Shown here: positions 12,243-24,617 of the stretch, in pieces | Layout: each line of letters starts with the position of its first letter | Position numbering within the stretch: the first letter of the stretch is position 1 | The notes under the pieces: generated by a model | What the model saw: only the letters and a program-made list of their open reading frames with translations | Database searches by the model: none | What the model was told of the DNA's origin: nothing | Source of the DNA: Chalara sp. BL73 | Lineage: Eukaryota > Ascomycota > Leotiomycetes > Helotiales | DNA length: 64,000 nt | Reading direction: 5' to 3' | Assembly: GCA_918026815.1 (NCBI GenBank) | Contig: CAKJVC010000068.1 | Span: 1,054,001-1,118,000 of the forward strand | Program-made: the position numbers and the translations under genes

Positions 12243-14055
12243 TCATCGTCGCCCCGTTTCCTTTCGCAATCTTCCAGCCGCTGTAGTAGGCGGCGGCTCA
12301 GGCCACGACTGAACCGCGTCCTCCATCTCTTCCAAGAATGTTGTGCTATTGTGAACACTTGTTCCTCCAAGGACAATCCTGATGCCTGGTTGTGAGGCAT
12401 TGATCTGCGAGACAGTTTTCGCCTCTTCAAACGTGACTCCACCAACGATGAAGATAATAATATCTTGCGGCTTATCACGAGTAGAGCCACCTCCTTCAAC
12501 AAATGGATATTGTTGTTCTCGTAAACGGCCCTTGATCAGATTCTGCAACGTAACCTCTAGTCTTGGCGAATGCTGTGTATAAACATTTTCGACACCCTTG
12601 AGACCTTTGAAACGATCTCGAGCATTAGTAAATAAGTTGGCTGACTCAAACATATCTGAGATGCCGCCTGCAGCTTGAGTCTGTTGTAAGGATGAGTGGT
12701 AGATTAGAAGTTTTGCTATTAAATCTATGCGGCGCTGTGGTACGTTTCCGGCTGCGCCTAGAAGGTCAACCAGAAGCGGTAGCGCATTAGATTGGTGCTT
12801 CTCATATCGCAATGAATAGAGTGCAACTAAACGAAGTTTGCTTTCAGCTGTTACAGCTGGAGATTGAATGAGTCGTTGAACGTTCTGAATACCATTAGCG
12901 TGCATGCGCATCATGAAACTGCAACCTCACCTTTAAATCATTGGTATGATTATCATTGCAGGCCAAACTCTGTTCTACCTCACTAACCTCAAGCAAGTTT
13001 TCTGCTCCAACCTTCCTACTCAACTCGCCCACCAGAGTAACATGTTTACTCACATTGCCAGAAAGCTTCCTAAACTCTGGATATTCTTCGATGAAGCGTT
13101 TCATATCTGCGATAGATTCTATGTTTGAGCTGTTCTTTGTCTTCGACTGATATTGTTCCACGTAGTCCTTGATATTCCCACCTAGATCTCCAAAATTGAG
13201 AAACATGTTTTTCTTGAAGAATGGATCTTGGTCCTGTGATAAGACTACTTCTCGCAGTTCTGGCCTAATATCAGGGACCTCGCTCAGATCTACGCGGCCA
13301 TTATGAATGCCAAGGAGCTCGTGAACCATAGCTTGATACGTCCATTGAGTTAGAAGCGGTGTAATAGGATCACCTCTTCTATCCAATATCAATAGTATAG
13401 GCGGCGTATCGACCTTCCTGAAATCAAATAATTGATCCTCTTGCGACATGTGGTATCGAACTTCCGTCGCAAGCTTCTTCGCTAACAAACTATTCTTCTC
13501 GTATCTGATCAAGGGGCGTTTCTTCAGAGAGAGTAGAACGCCGATAAGACCTTCAGTAGTACGCTGCAAAGCATCGGTATTCCACATATCAGGATTCGAG
13601 CTCCATATTCGTTGCTTGGGAAATGCCAAATCTAGGGTGAAAAGATCCGGATTTACCACAATATAGTCCGCAAAGTGCTCCTGTACAGCCCTTACAACCT
13701 CATGGTCGTCTGCTTCGGCTAGCCTTTCCAGAGAGGACTTCTTGACCACGTTGCTGAAATATACATTATACTCTCCATACTTTGGTTCTCGAAATTCGTC
13801 TATGAGGTACTGTATCGAGTCTGCAGAGGGTCGCACAAAGCATAGACAGCGTAGATGACGCATCTTCTCTCTGTTCTGATTGTCCAATCGATCAATGAGA
13901 TAGACCTCGTGGTTTAGTAGTGCAGACTGAGTGATGGCAGTGGAAACAATAGACACGGTGTCGCTATCTAGCAGTAGTATCTTCATCTTCCCTGGCACAT
14001 CTCCAGCGGATATCATCTTGGAGATGTACCCCGCGACAGCTTGCACAACATCCAT
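12243..14055 (-). CDS. VPS45: Vps45, Sec1/Munc18-family vesicle fusion protein
   Basis: SM protein that binds the syntaxin Tlg2 and supports SNARE assembly on the route from Golgi to endosome and vacuole. Two exons, 14055-12931 and 12884-12243, are separated by a 46-nt intron with a GCTAAT branch-like site. They give 588 aa, close to the usual 570-600. The N-terminus (MDVVQAVAGYISKMI, then GKMKILLLDSDTVSIVS) and blocks such as PPILLILDRRGDPITPLLTQ, QWTYQAMVHELLGI and ACNDNHTNDLK are characteristic of Vps45 rather than Sly1, Vps33 or Sec1. The C-terminal IIIFIVGGVTFEEA block is the conserved SM domain 3 end. The gene is divergent from the ALE1-type gene, with about 0.5 kb between them. Nothing suggests it is broken. 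Confidence 0.96.
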
Positions 14056-14540
14056 GGTGCAGTCCTGAACTAGCTCCTAGGTTGCAGGTGGCTTCTTGAA
14101 CCCTGCAAGCATAACCTCAACTGGATGTTATAGGTTGGTCATTTGAGCGCATGCGCTAGATTGCGTATTCAATGTCCAGTTAATCGCCCTACAAAAAATG
14201 TATGGCAACGTGCGAAACTTGTTTGCACTTTTATGTTGATGGAGCTTGAGCTTCCTATTGCCTATGTGCGCCAAGCCAAGGCTGACTGGTTAAAAGATGA
14301 TCCGGTCCGAGACACTTTTTGATGCCACAGAGATTCAGACTGGGCCAGCCCACAAGGGGTGACAGGACGAAAGGCCGAGGCGAATGATTCAGCCTCGTGA
14401 AAGGGCACGTTCGTCCTGCCTTGTGACGTACAGGGCCAAAGTTCACATTTTCTCCTTTCCACAATCAAACCCATTGAGGGTTCACATGGCAAAAGAGCGA
14501 CAGCATCCAAGTTTTGCTTTGCTGTCGTTGAATAGGCAAG
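14056..14540. promoter_or_regulatory. divergent promoter between VPS45 and ALE1-type gene
   Basis: 485 bp separate the two start codons, so both promoters must lie here. I see no clear TATA box and no site I can assign. Confidence 0.6.
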
Positions 14541-16398
14541 ATGCTGCCTTATATCAATCTCCGTGAGCTGCAGATTGTTGTTGTATATGCAGCACACTAA
14601 CTAACTTAATGTGTAGCCTTTCAGTATGTCGCTGGAAAACTGGGTGCCTCAACAGATGAACGTATGGCAGTCACATACCAACCCTTCTAGAGTCATACTG
14701 ATGCGTTTGCAGTGAAGCTCATATTCTCATTCTTGCTTTCATATCCGCTCGCTGGACTTTTGAAGCGTGTGCCAGACGCAAAGCCAGCTTTGAAGAACCT
14801 TTTTATTATCGGGTGTGTAAGGCTCTGGCGCATTACCAAAATCCTTTGCTTACCGTCGGCAGAGTCTCAGTGTTCTATCTCATAGGGCTGTTTGATTTAT
14901 GGGATGGCCTGCGGACGTTGGCGGTCACATCTATAGCAGCGTACTCCATTGCGAAATATGTGCAAGGCCCCTTCATGCCATGGATTGGTTTCGTGTTCCT
15001 CATGGGGCATTTGTCCATCAACCAAATTTCGCGCCAGTTCCGCAATAACCCTGGAGTGGTTGATATTACTGGTGCTCAGATGGTGCTTGTAATGAAGCTC
15101 ACGGCTTTCTGTTGGAACGTGGCTGATGGAAGGCTTCCCGAGAAAGACTTATCGGACGACCAAAAGGAGAAAGCGATCAGGGCCCTTCCGAGTCCGTTGG
15201 ACTTTGCCGGATATGTTCTTTTTTTCCCTTCACTAATGGCTGGACCTGCTTTCGACTATGTTGATTATAAGCGATGGATCGAGACGACTATGTTCGAGAT
15301 TCCGGCTGGCACAGACCCATCGAAGAAGCCACCAACGCGAAAGAAGAGGAAGATACCGAGAAGTGGAACTCCTGCTACCTGGAAAGCTGCTACAGGCATA
15401 TTTTGGATACTCTTATTTTTGCAGCTCGGTGGCTCTTATCCTCTTGATTTCTTTACTGGCGACAAATACATGACATATGGCTTTGCCCGACGGGTCTTCA
15501 TGCTCCACATGCTAGGGTTCACTAGTCGTCTAAAGTATTATGGTGTCTGGTCCTTGACAGAAGGTGCCTGTATCCTATCAGGCCTCGGATTCAAGGGCAT
15601 AGATCCCATCACAGGCAAGGTCTCCTGGGATCGACTGCGGAATGTGAATCCTTGGGGTGTAGAATCCGCTCAAAATACACGTGCATATCTTGGGAACTGG
15701 AATATCAACACAAACAATTGGCTTCGAAATTACATCTATCTTCGTGTTACTCCGAAAGGAAAGAAACCTGGGTTCCGTGCAAGCATGGCAACCTTCACAA
15801 CTAGCGCTTTCTGGCATGGCTTTTATCCTGGATATTACCTGTCGTTTGTTCTAGCCAGCTTTGTTCAGACTGTTGCAAAGAGTACGTATTTTCAAATGTT
15901 TGGACAGACATTAGCTGATCGATAGTAGATTGTCGCCGCTATCTTCGTCCATTCTTCATAGACCCCAAAACGTCAAACCCAACATCCACAAAAATCTACT
16001 ATGACATCGCCTCCTACCTCGTCACTCAATTAACTTTCTCCTTTGTCACAGCGCCGTTTGTGCTCCTCACGCTCCCATCATCTTTCCTAGTATGGGCCCG
16101 GGTTTACTTCTACGCCATCATCGGAACTGCCCTCGCAACCGGCTTCTTCGCCTCCTCGGCTAAGGTCTTCCTGATCAAGAAGTTGAATGCTAGATCTGGT
16201 GCAACTGGACACAAGCTACGGCGGACGCATAGCCAGGAAAGCTTAGCTGGGAAGGAGCCGGTTTTGGGTATACCTCCTGACCCACCACAGGAGTTTGCAG
16301 AGATTGTGCAAGAGGTTAGGTCGGAGATAGAGGCAAGGCAGCGGAAGGGTATTCGTAGAGCGGATACGCTTCCCGAACCGAAAACGAAAGGTCTTTGA
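14541..16398 (+). CDS. ALE1: lysophospholipid acyltransferase, MBOAT family (Ale1-like)
   Basis: Integral ER membrane enzyme that re-acylates lysophospholipids with acyl-CoA (Lands cycle). Exons: 14541-14562, 14617-14661, 14713-14812, 14863-15881 and 15926-16398, about 552 aa. The start MLPYINLPFQYVAGKLGAS was found by splicing a 22-nt first exon. An ATG at 14626 is in another frame and was rejected. MBOAT hallmarks are FFPSLMAGPAFDYVDYKRW, the Asn-containing block NWNINTNNWLRNYIYLRV, and TSAFWHGFYPGYYLSF with the catalytic His. Hydrophobic helices span most of the protein and a polar tail of about 70 residues follows. The last acceptor is a TAGTAG tandem, so one extra residue may be included or skipped. 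Confidence 0.95.
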
Positions 16399-17033
16399 AC
16401 GACCGCTCATTTACCAGGGGGACTTTTACAGACTGAGAATTAAGTCGGAACACCTAAATCCAAGAGCGAATGTTGTGGGTTTAATGTGGCTCAGACGGTG
16501 AGGGCGAAGGAGGACCGAGAGATTTATTAGCAGGTAGTTGAGGCGTGTGGCCTTTCAGGTCTAATGAACAAGAGACTCCTTGTATACTAAGAATGGTGTT
16601 ATAGCAGGCACGGCTTTAATTCAATGATTTGCATCTGCAAAAGTTGCACATGGAAGTTATACTGTCAATCTATATTCATAATTCTATACTACAAAATGTG
16701 CCTCTTAAGATAGGCAACCTATCTATCTTACTATCCTACAAGAAAAAAAAAAGGCAGAATTCGAGGCAAGTTCGTGAATAAAGGGTATAATGCCGAGAAA
16801 GAGATTCGTCCGAGTACGTTCGCCGCTTTTCGTAAATGCGTAAATGTGATGTTACAAAGTGTGAGATAAATGCTGGCGTTGCGCCGATGCCCGGGAATTG
16901 TACCCAGCGATTGTATATAAAAAAACATAATGATAGTGAGCAGTACCCAGGGAAAAGAGTGGGCCCGGATACTGCGAGAGGTGATATGTGAAGTGATCTG
17001 ACGTGTAGATTTACCACCCTTCCTTGATGCTTA
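16399..17033. other. intergenic, convergent 3' ends
   Basis: The ALE1-type gene and the serine-rich gene converge here. There is an A-rich run at 16741-16752 and no gene. Confidence 0.6.
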
Positions 17034-19739
17034 CTACAACCAGGATAATCTATAACTGTCAGCGTTATACTCTGGCGGTATGTGGAGGTTAGACCATACC
17101 ACTGCGGCGACTATCAAAATCCCGATCAGAGACATGAACCGGTTGAGTCTTCTCCACCACCTCGTGCTCTCATATCTAGCCTCGTCCAATGGGCCAAATT
17201 GTCGAGTATAGTCGTCTGACCTAAAATTAGAGCTATCAAGACGATCGGAGCTGCTATTCTGCTCTTCCATATCTCTCATTGGTCTTGCCGGGAGGGGCAG
17301 CACAGCAGCGATCATCCAAGCTATTCCTTTAGTCAATATATGTCACGTACCAGTGTTCGATGAGTGCTTACCAAATGGGATAACAAATCCCACAATAAAC
17401 ATTACAATTTGTATATTTCTCCTCCCCCACCATCGCCCCCCTGTAGACCAATTCAGAGATGGTGGGTCGAACATAGTATGTCGATGGGTAGCTCGTCTAT
17501 CCATCCGAAGATGTGGCGACCAGATACTAGACATGCTCCAAGTTCTGAATTTCCTTGAGTATGGGTCATTAATTAGTTGCCCGTCGTCGCTTACGTACGG
17601 CGCGGGCCTGATCTCAAGTGAACCTCGACCAGAAGGTCCAGCTTGAGCATTTTGCTCTCTTGGTCGTCGCCTGGGGCTATATATATTTGATGGAAAATTA
17701 TCTGTATTAGGCGATCCGCTTCGAAAGGAATTCGAACGACTATCATATCCGGCATCTGAACCTGATGCGCCTAGATATCGTCGTTCTCCGCTGCCATAGT
17801 ACAACCTCGCCCACATGGGCAAAGTACTTTGAAGAAGGCTATTGGCTCTCATGGAACTCATACTAGAGCGCATGGTGCTCGTCCGTCCATTGTCCGATGA
17901 ACTACTCAGAAAGGACGACAATCTTGTCCTAGATGGCCTCATGCGCAGCTCTTGCATATTTGTAATACCATCCCCATACTCATCCAAATCCTCAATGATT
18001 GGGGCGGAAGAAGTGCTAGCATGACGTCCATTTCGATAAATAGCACGAGGAGGCTCAAGATCGCTTTCAGGAGGGGACACCGGGGAAGCCATAGAGGAGC
18101 TAATGCTTAACATCTGGCGGCTGTGGCGACTTGGAGTGCTGGGGATGAAGCCACTGCCACTTAATCTTCCATTATCGTCCGACCATGATCGGGAGCCGCG
18201 ATCTGTCCCCCCTTCTGACTCAGAGTGCACAGTGGAAAGCTGCGAGCTCCATTGGTGAGGCGTCTCGTTCATGGGTGATCGCAGCGGGTAAACGGCCAGC
18301 GTGTCTGCCCATGAACCTACTACCACCTTCGGCTTAGGCGGAAGGCTAGGTAGATTTATCAGTGAGCCGGTGCCTACAGTGGCCTTTGCGGCTTGCTGCT
18401 GGCTAAGAACCGTCGATATAGACGTCAAGGATCCAGTGCGTAAAGACTCTCTCGACCGAGACTTGTAATATCCCAACCCTAAAGTATCGTTGGAACGACG
18501 GGTACGAGGTTGTAGTGGTGGTACAACCAAGGACTCTCGGGAATATTTGATAGGGAGTTGGAGGTCGGTATATGATGGGGATGGGGAAGGATCGCCGTGA
18601 AGTTCGTAGTTCGTAGTCTCAAACACTGATTCTGACTCGGATGTTCTTGATCTGTGTATAATGACAGACCCAGTTGGAGATGGGGACGGCTCTCCTAGCA
18701 ATTGGTAGTTTGAATCGCTTGAAGATGGTGGTAGAAGAGCTGATTCTGAGGCCGAGGCAGAGGCAGATCCGGGGCCATATACTTTGTAGTTGGTAGTTTC
18801 AGATGTGGTCGTCGCAGTCTGCGTCGACTGGAAGGACTGTTTGGTAGACAGATCACGCGTGGAATAAGCTTGCACGTCCGACACTCGTGGTTCTGATGAT
18901 AGCGCAGTTATGTTCGTTGCGTCTGACGTTCGTGGTATAGATGAAGCCGTTCCTTCGGTTGTCACATCCGATATTCGTGGCAGAGGTGAAGGTTGACTTG
19001 CAATCTCCTCTTCTCTTGTCTGCTTACGTTCTGGTGTCTTCGCAACCTTTCGTATGCCGCCTACCAGCTGGTAATTCCACGGAGAGTTGGCTATAGGATC
19101 TGCAGGTATTGATTGCTTACTTGCCGGTAGAGGTGTGGAGGGTTCGATAGAGGGTTCAGCTGAGCCAGTCAACGTCGATTCTGGTATGCATAAAATATTC
19201 GAATTGGTCTGGCCTTTGGCATTGTGTTGTTCTGCACGAAGAGAAGCGAATGAACTCTTAGTGGACAATGGAGGTGACCTTGGTGATTGGATGTGGTCTT
19301 CTGCCGGCTCGGATGTATCCTGGGGGACCAACGAGAACGTCTTGCTGTCCTTGTGAATCTGCAGACGCTTTTTCGGGACGGGTTTTGGTCTGGGCGACGA
19401 CGGCCCCGTTCCAGAATCGACATCTTGAGGAGGCTGAGGCAGTGTGTGTGTTGTCGAGATAGACGAGCCACTGGCGCCTCTTGATGATTGTGCTTTGTAA
19501 GGGTGCTGAAACTCGTAGTGCAACGCATCCTTGCCCCGTCCTTTCCCTGGTGACAAAAAGTGCGAGGGGTGAGTCGGAAGAGGAGTTCGTCTGGTGATAG
19601 GAACGTCTTCTGATTGACCTAAAAGTCTCGGCGGCTCATTAGGAACCAAACGCAGCGTCGGTCGAGAAATAGAGTCAGAATTTGATCTTGATTCTGAACG
19701 ATGGTGAAGAGGTGATGGTCGAGGGGGAGGGTCGGACAT
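17034..19739 (-). CDS. serine-rich protein with C-terminal membrane segments
   Basis: Exon 1 19739-17372 and exon 2 17326-17034 are joined at a phase-1 junction by a 45-nt intron, giving 886 aa. The first 750 residues are low-complexity, rich in Ser, Pro, Arg and Thr, and probably disordered. A repeated block of the type TTNYKVYG / SNYQLLGEPSPSP / TNYELHGDPSPSP recurs near residues 325-405. The C-terminus is conserved-looking: a Trp/Arg-rich stretch, the hydrophobic segment IQIVMFIVGFVIPFGIAWMIAAVLPLP that spans the splice junction, then LMSLIGILIVAAVVW-like hydrophobic residues close to the end. It resembles uncharacterised serine-rich proteins widespread in Pezizomycotina. The function is unknown to me. 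An in-frame ATG at 19779-19781 would add 14 residues. Confidence 0.85.
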
Positions 19740-20133
19740 CTTTTTTCGGGTGCCGTAGTCATAACCATCCCTGTTGAGCACAAAACGTCAACCTGACTTT
19801 TCGGCTGCAACCCAGCGGTGGCTGTTCGTCCACACCAAATAATTATTTCATTTCGTGCTTCAATGCGTTCGTAGTCGTAAGAATTTGCGCTTCAAAAACA
19901 GGCCAGATGAGTTGAGGGGAAAGTCGAGATCTTGTAGAATTTTCCGCGTTGATGCTTGCGTCTTGAATTCGTGTAAAGCAATAATAAATGAGCGTGATAA
20001 TGCGTCTCGTCGTGGTGAAGGGGTAGGGCTGGTAGCAATGTGATCCGTGTGTTGAAAAAAGGTTATCGATAGAGAAATATAGACTTGCTGATCATAGTGA
20101 GAGACCGTACAAGCGAAGAGCAGATAAGAAAGA

Positions 20134-20188
20134 GCGGAGCAGAGCAGAGCAGAGCAGAGCAGAGCAGAGCAAAGCAGAACCGAGCAGA
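20134..20188. repeat. (GAGCA)n microsatellite
   Basis: About ten tandem copies of GAGCA, the last few degenerate, lie in the 5' region of the serine-rich gene. Confidence 0.85.
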
Positions 20189-20721
20189 AGATTAATAAAT
20201 GAAGAAGAAATGCTCCTCACCAGAGAGAAAAACGTTTATGAACAGGATGAACCAGTGTGTGGATGTTTGGAGAGATTTCAAGGGAGCTTCAACCCGTCCA
20301 ACCACCGCACCAGAACAGCCCAGCCTAGTCCAGGTTGCAGTGCTATCTCACAAGCCGCGTGCAAACCTGTATTTAGGGTGTATTGATCAGGGGTTGCCGA
20401 TTCAGCCCTTTCTGGATCGACGGCTTTCAGTTTGAGGAGGCTACTTTATGCGTCCTGCAGCTGAAGGAAAAGGACAGGCGCTCTGTCGTCCAAATGTTTA
20501 GGGGCGTTGTGTAGGCGTGTGCGTTGATCGGATCAGGCGAGGAATATTATTAAGAAACACGTGAAAGATGGCATCAGACGTCGTAAAGAAAGAAAGAAAG
20601 GCATAAACTCGTGCTCAGCAACAGGGACTATATCGGTTCTGTACTGATATGAAGGACGTGGCCTAGTAAGAGGAGGGAGGGGAGAAGCGGAAGACGATCT
20701 AGAGGGGGGGAGCCCTGCTTA

Positions 20722-20759
20722 AGAGAGAGAGAGATATATATATATATATATATGTATAT
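20722..20759. repeat. (AG)n(AT)n microsatellite
   Basis: A run of AG dinucleotides passes directly into about twelve AT dinucleotides. Both are simple repeats in non-coding DNA. Confidence 0.85.
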
Positions 20760-21362
20760 AACGGAGAATTCAATAGACTATAGACCAATAATGCAACGTG
20801 TTAAGGCCGATTGGCGAGAGACCATGAATCTGGTGGAAAGGTATACAATAATCCCCCCCAAAATTGCAAGGTCGGTAAGGGTTTCTTTGTCCTTCTTCCC
20901 AGGATGGCCCTTCTCCTGCATCGTACATATGCAGCAGCTTCTGCTAGCGGTCACCCAACTGCTGGCGTTTAATCTCCGCCTTTTGTGCACGTCCCGAAGC
21001 CTCAAGCCTGAACAAACTAACGCCCACAAGCGCCTGGACGTGTTATTTTCGCGTTTCGGTGGCGACTTCTTTTTTTTTATGGGGAGGGGATGGAGGAAGG
21101 AATTATCACACTTGGTGCTGTACCGTACCTATCAATGCCATAAGTATTTTACCGCTGGGGCTATGCGTTACTGCCGCTGCCACAACCAGAATCCAATGAA
21201 ACCACCAATGCGTTTGTTATACAGGAGGGAAGAAAATGATGATCCAGAAGGGGAAGAAAACTTCAGGAGATTCGCCCCAGTCCAGTACAGTAAGACCAAA
21301 TGCAAAAGTGCGGGTATCTCTTTTTTAGTTCCCGTTTGAAAACTTCCAATCGGGTAGCGAGC

Positions 21363-21407
21363 TTCTTTCTCTCTCTCTTTCTCTCTATCTTTCTCTTTTT
21401 TTTTTTT
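21363..21407. repeat. CT-rich tract ending in poly-T
   Basis: CTCTCTCTTT-type repeats end in twelve T residues. They lie about 270 bp upstream of the RCE1 start and resemble the pyrimidine tracts of fungal promoters. Confidence 0.75.
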
Positions 21408-21671
21408 GGGTGGCCCTCGGTTGCCAATACCCCTTGTCGCTGCGTGACGTTTTTGGTCCCGGCCTTTGGGCAGAAACAATACAAACAAATACACACCAAT
21501 CGATTTCCTGATCCGGATTCCGGAGTGCAGTATCTCAAAATTACAAAACAAAACACAAAATTAATTACACATGCGGCCGCCGCAGCTCTACCGTAAATGC
21601 ATGCATGACCAGTTCTTGACTCCCCGACTTCAGGTAGATATTGTCGTTGGGTGGTTTGGTGAGCAGTGCAC

Positions 21672-22862
21672 ATGGCTCCCACAGGCCTCGTCGCCAGAAT
21701 CATGACCCTCTACAAGGGAGAGAAAGGTCAGGAGCCTCCCACATGGCACTCTTGCTGCATGTTGACATAGACAGAGCCGGTACCGCCAGCCATCAGCACT
21801 ACTGTGGCCATACTCATATTGGTGAGGTCAAAGGTGCAGAATCAAGGTTGTCCTTGAAGCTGACTGGTGTTGTAGGTGGTCTATACTCTGATTTACGTCC
21901 TCCCCTTCTACATCTCCTCCACCACCCGCCCGTCGCCTATTCTGTCTCGCGATGCGCCGTCTGTGATAAAAAGTCGTACACAGGCTGTCATTGTCTCCTG
22001 CATAATATGTTCCATCACCACCCTCGCGGCTCTTTGCTCTTTGGACGATGAGGGCCTGTTCGAGGCTCTGCACCGCATGGGATACTTCCCCATCGGCATT
22101 GTAGAGACCGCTAAAGCAGTGGCCTTGACAGCAACCCTCTTTCTCGGCCCGCTGTTTGAAGCTGGAGTTGTCGAAGGTAGATGGAAGGGTTGGCTAAGGC
22201 TGGATGGAATAGATGCCGTATTGGGCAGTTGGATGGGCTGGCGGAATCTGGTTACGGTATGCTCGCTCCACGCTTCCCCAAAGCTCCACCTCAACCCCTC
22301 CATTCGGCCCCTCCCCAAACATGTATATTGACTTCTATTATAGGGCCCAGTAACAGAAGAAGTCCTCTTCCGCTCCGCTGCCGTCCCTTTCCTCCTCCTC
22401 TCTCGCGCTCCCACCACCACCACAATCTTCCTCACCCCTATCGTCTTCGGCCTCGCCCATCTTCACCACTTCTACGAGTTCCGCATCACGCACCCGCACA
22501 CGCCCGTCCTTGTTGGCATCCTCCGTTCCCTACTCCAGCTGACCTACACCACCCTCTTCGGCGGTTACGCCACCTTCCTCTTTCTTCGCACAGGAAGTTT
22601 GCTTAGCGTCATTCTAGTGCATACATTTTGCAACTGGATGGGATTTCCCAGGTTCTGGGGAAAGGTGAGTGCGGGAGAGGCGGTCATTGGACCGGATGTA
22701 GGAGAGGGAAAGAGGGAAGATGGGAGACGTTCGCTAGGAGAGGGGGAGTTAGGGATACAGTGGACAATTGCATATTATGTGCTTCTAGTTGTAGGAGCTG
22801 TGGGCTGGTGGAAGCTTTTGTGGCCACTGACAGAGACTAGCTCGGCCTTATCCGCGTTCTAG
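21672..22862 (+). CDS. RCE1: CAAX prenyl protease 2 (Rce1)
   Basis: ER-membrane intramembrane endoprotease that removes the -AAX tripeptide from prenylated Ras, Rho and a-factor-type proteins. Exons 21672-21726, 21775-21821, 21876-22256 and 22344-22862 give 333 aa. The start MAPTGLVARIM is joined through a 47-nt second exon to AISTTVAILILVVYTLIYVLP. Catalytic motifs of the ABI/CPBP family are complete: EEVLFR with Glu166-Glu167 and Arg171, FGLAH with His200, and HTFCN with His254 and Asn258. At least six hydrophobic helices are visible. The region after residue 265 (GPDVGEGKREDGRRSLGEGE) is a polar insertion before the last helix. The gene is intact and its start is supported by the splice phases, not by an upstream frame. 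Confidence 0.95.
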
Positions 22863-23217
22863 TAATCTCTGAATGATTGCAAGATGCACTTTACTCAGCT
22901 TTCCACCTCGTTAACACTGACTTTTTTTAACTTAGACATACGTTCAGAAGCAACCCTATCAGCTCGTGTCTTTGATGTAAGATGTGGAAATCGGCAGCTC
23001 CCATCACACAGTATCAAGCGGTGGTGGGAGATTAGTGAACATCTGCACGGTGATTACTTCCTGCTCAACAAGCATCATGACAAACATACAAACGGGAACG
23101 TATTCGCAATACTGATGCCATGCATTGTTCGCAGTCTGGCTAAGTGTATGTACTGCCGTTTCTTGTCTCTTAGGATTCTATCTTCACGCTCATCTCTATA
23201 ACAAGATATCCGCCAAT
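22863..23217. other. intergenic between RCE1 and the MBL pseudogene
   Basis: About 355 bp. I see no feature other than the RCE1 3' end and the former promoter of the next gene. Confidence 0.5.
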
Positions 23218-24329
23218 ATGCACTTCCATTTTCTCCTCCCTCTTCTGTCCCTTCCCTTCACCCTCTCCGATCCTCATTCAGACCACCAATCCCTAAAATG
23301 GGACGTCTATCTCGTTCCACCCGTCCCAACCGCGCCACTGTCCGCTAACCTCAGCTTCTCTCCCACCGCTATCACTCTCTTGCACGCCCGCGATAGCGCG
23401 ATTCTCATCGACGCACCCACCAACATTAACGCCACCGAAACTCTCGCAGACTAGATTGAGGCCACCATCCCCGGTAAGAAACTCACACACGTCTACATTA
23501 CCCACGGCCACGACGGCCATTTCTTCGGCGTGCCAGTACTCCAGAAACGGTTTCCGGGACTGGTAGCACTGGCTACAGGACGGTCCATCAAGCATATTGC
23601 GCAGCAGATCGAGCCGACATTCTTTGAGGGCTTCTGGGGATGTAGCTTCCCTGGAGGGCAGATTCCGAAGCAGGATGAGGTTTTTACTGCTGTTCCTAGA
23701 GTATGTGGTGGGCCTGTGCAGCAGTTCCCGCAAGAATATAAAAGGAATGATTTGCTGACTGTTTTTGTAGAACGGATAAATTTATCTGGAAAACTACTTG
23801 CTGAAAGTGGTCGAAGTTGGTCAAAGCGACACCTACAACACGACAGTTTTACACGTGCCAGATATTGATCTCACAAGTTTCCGCTCCCTGTTACACCAAT
23901 TCTTCCTAACCCCTGGGTTGTAGGTTATCAGTGGCGACGTAATATACGGGTCCTGCTTCCAGGTATGTCTTATAAAGATATCCTCTTGCAGAATATTTCC
24001 TTCCCTTCCTTCGAACCAACACTAATCTAAACCTTCGGTTTCTGCAAGAGACAAACACCACGGCCTTGCGTAAACACTGGATCCACGCTCTGGGCCGCGT
24101 TGCTACCTTGCGGCCAAAACACGTGGTTCCCAACCATAAGCAGGCGAGCGATGACTATGGCCCGGCACATATCGCGCGCACGCAGCAATACATCCGAGAC
24201 TGGGATCGCGAGGCACGGGTGTTCGCTGGAAATCCGAAGGGCTTAGAAACACGGATCAAGGCGCTATATCCGGAGCGGATCGGTGAGTTTATCTTGAGGC
24301 TTGGTGCGGAAGGAAGCATCCCTACATAA
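23218..24329 (+). pseudogene. metallo-beta-lactamase-fold hydrolase, broken
   Basis: The remnant starts with a signal-peptide-like MHFHFLLPLLSLPF and follows the fungal metallo-beta-lactamase plan. It has HVYITHGHxxHFFGVP, then FPGGQIP, VGQSDTYNTTVLHVPD, SGDVIYGSC and PNHKQASDDYG. It is interrupted by TAG at 23452-23454, where a Trp is expected, and by TAA at 23777-23779 just after the first intron (23701-23770). The zinc motif, normally HxHxDH, reads HGHDGH at 23503-23520, so the Asp is displaced. A second intron expected after the DID block has no visible GT donor near 23873, although an acceptor TAG stands at 23921-23923. The C-terminal part, 24066-24329, is still open. Together these point to an inactive gene rather than a mis-built model. 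Confidence 0.85.
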
Positions 24330-24617
24330 ACTTGTGGTAGGTTGTAGGTAGATTGCTCCTGTATGGTCCATTTATCTGGCTAAGGTGTTGTTGCTCTCAT
24401 TATAGCATAGCAGTCCTACCTAGAAGTAGCTGGCATCTTGTCTCATCGGTTATGCAAGCTTGCTACTCCTCCTTGGCTGCTACGAATGTATGCTTTGATT
24501 TTACACTTGAACTTTTGATTTTGCATTTCAACATTGGTCTTACACACTGCCATTTCTCGATCTTGATGTGCTACCAGCAAGCCCTTTTTTTCTTATTTAG
24601 GCCCTAATTAATTCCTG

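Larger units (their letters stand above)
19740..21671. other. long intergenic region with microsatellites
   Basis: About 1.9 kb upstream of both the serine-rich gene and RCE1, so it contains both promoters. It includes a (GAGCA)n stretch, (AG)n(AT)n and a long CT/T tract, which are listed separately. Frames of up to 195 codons here are low-complexity and have no homologue I recognise. Confidence 0.55.

Noticed and set aside
14626..14661. ATG at 14626 as the start of the ALE1-type gene
   Set aside because: It is out of frame with the downstream exons. Splicing from the 22-nt exon at 14541 gives the family N-terminus MLPYINLPF.
20752..21339. 195-codon plus-strand frame upstream of RCE1
   Set aside because: It starts in an AT microsatellite, has no motif and lies between microsatellite and CT-rich tracts.
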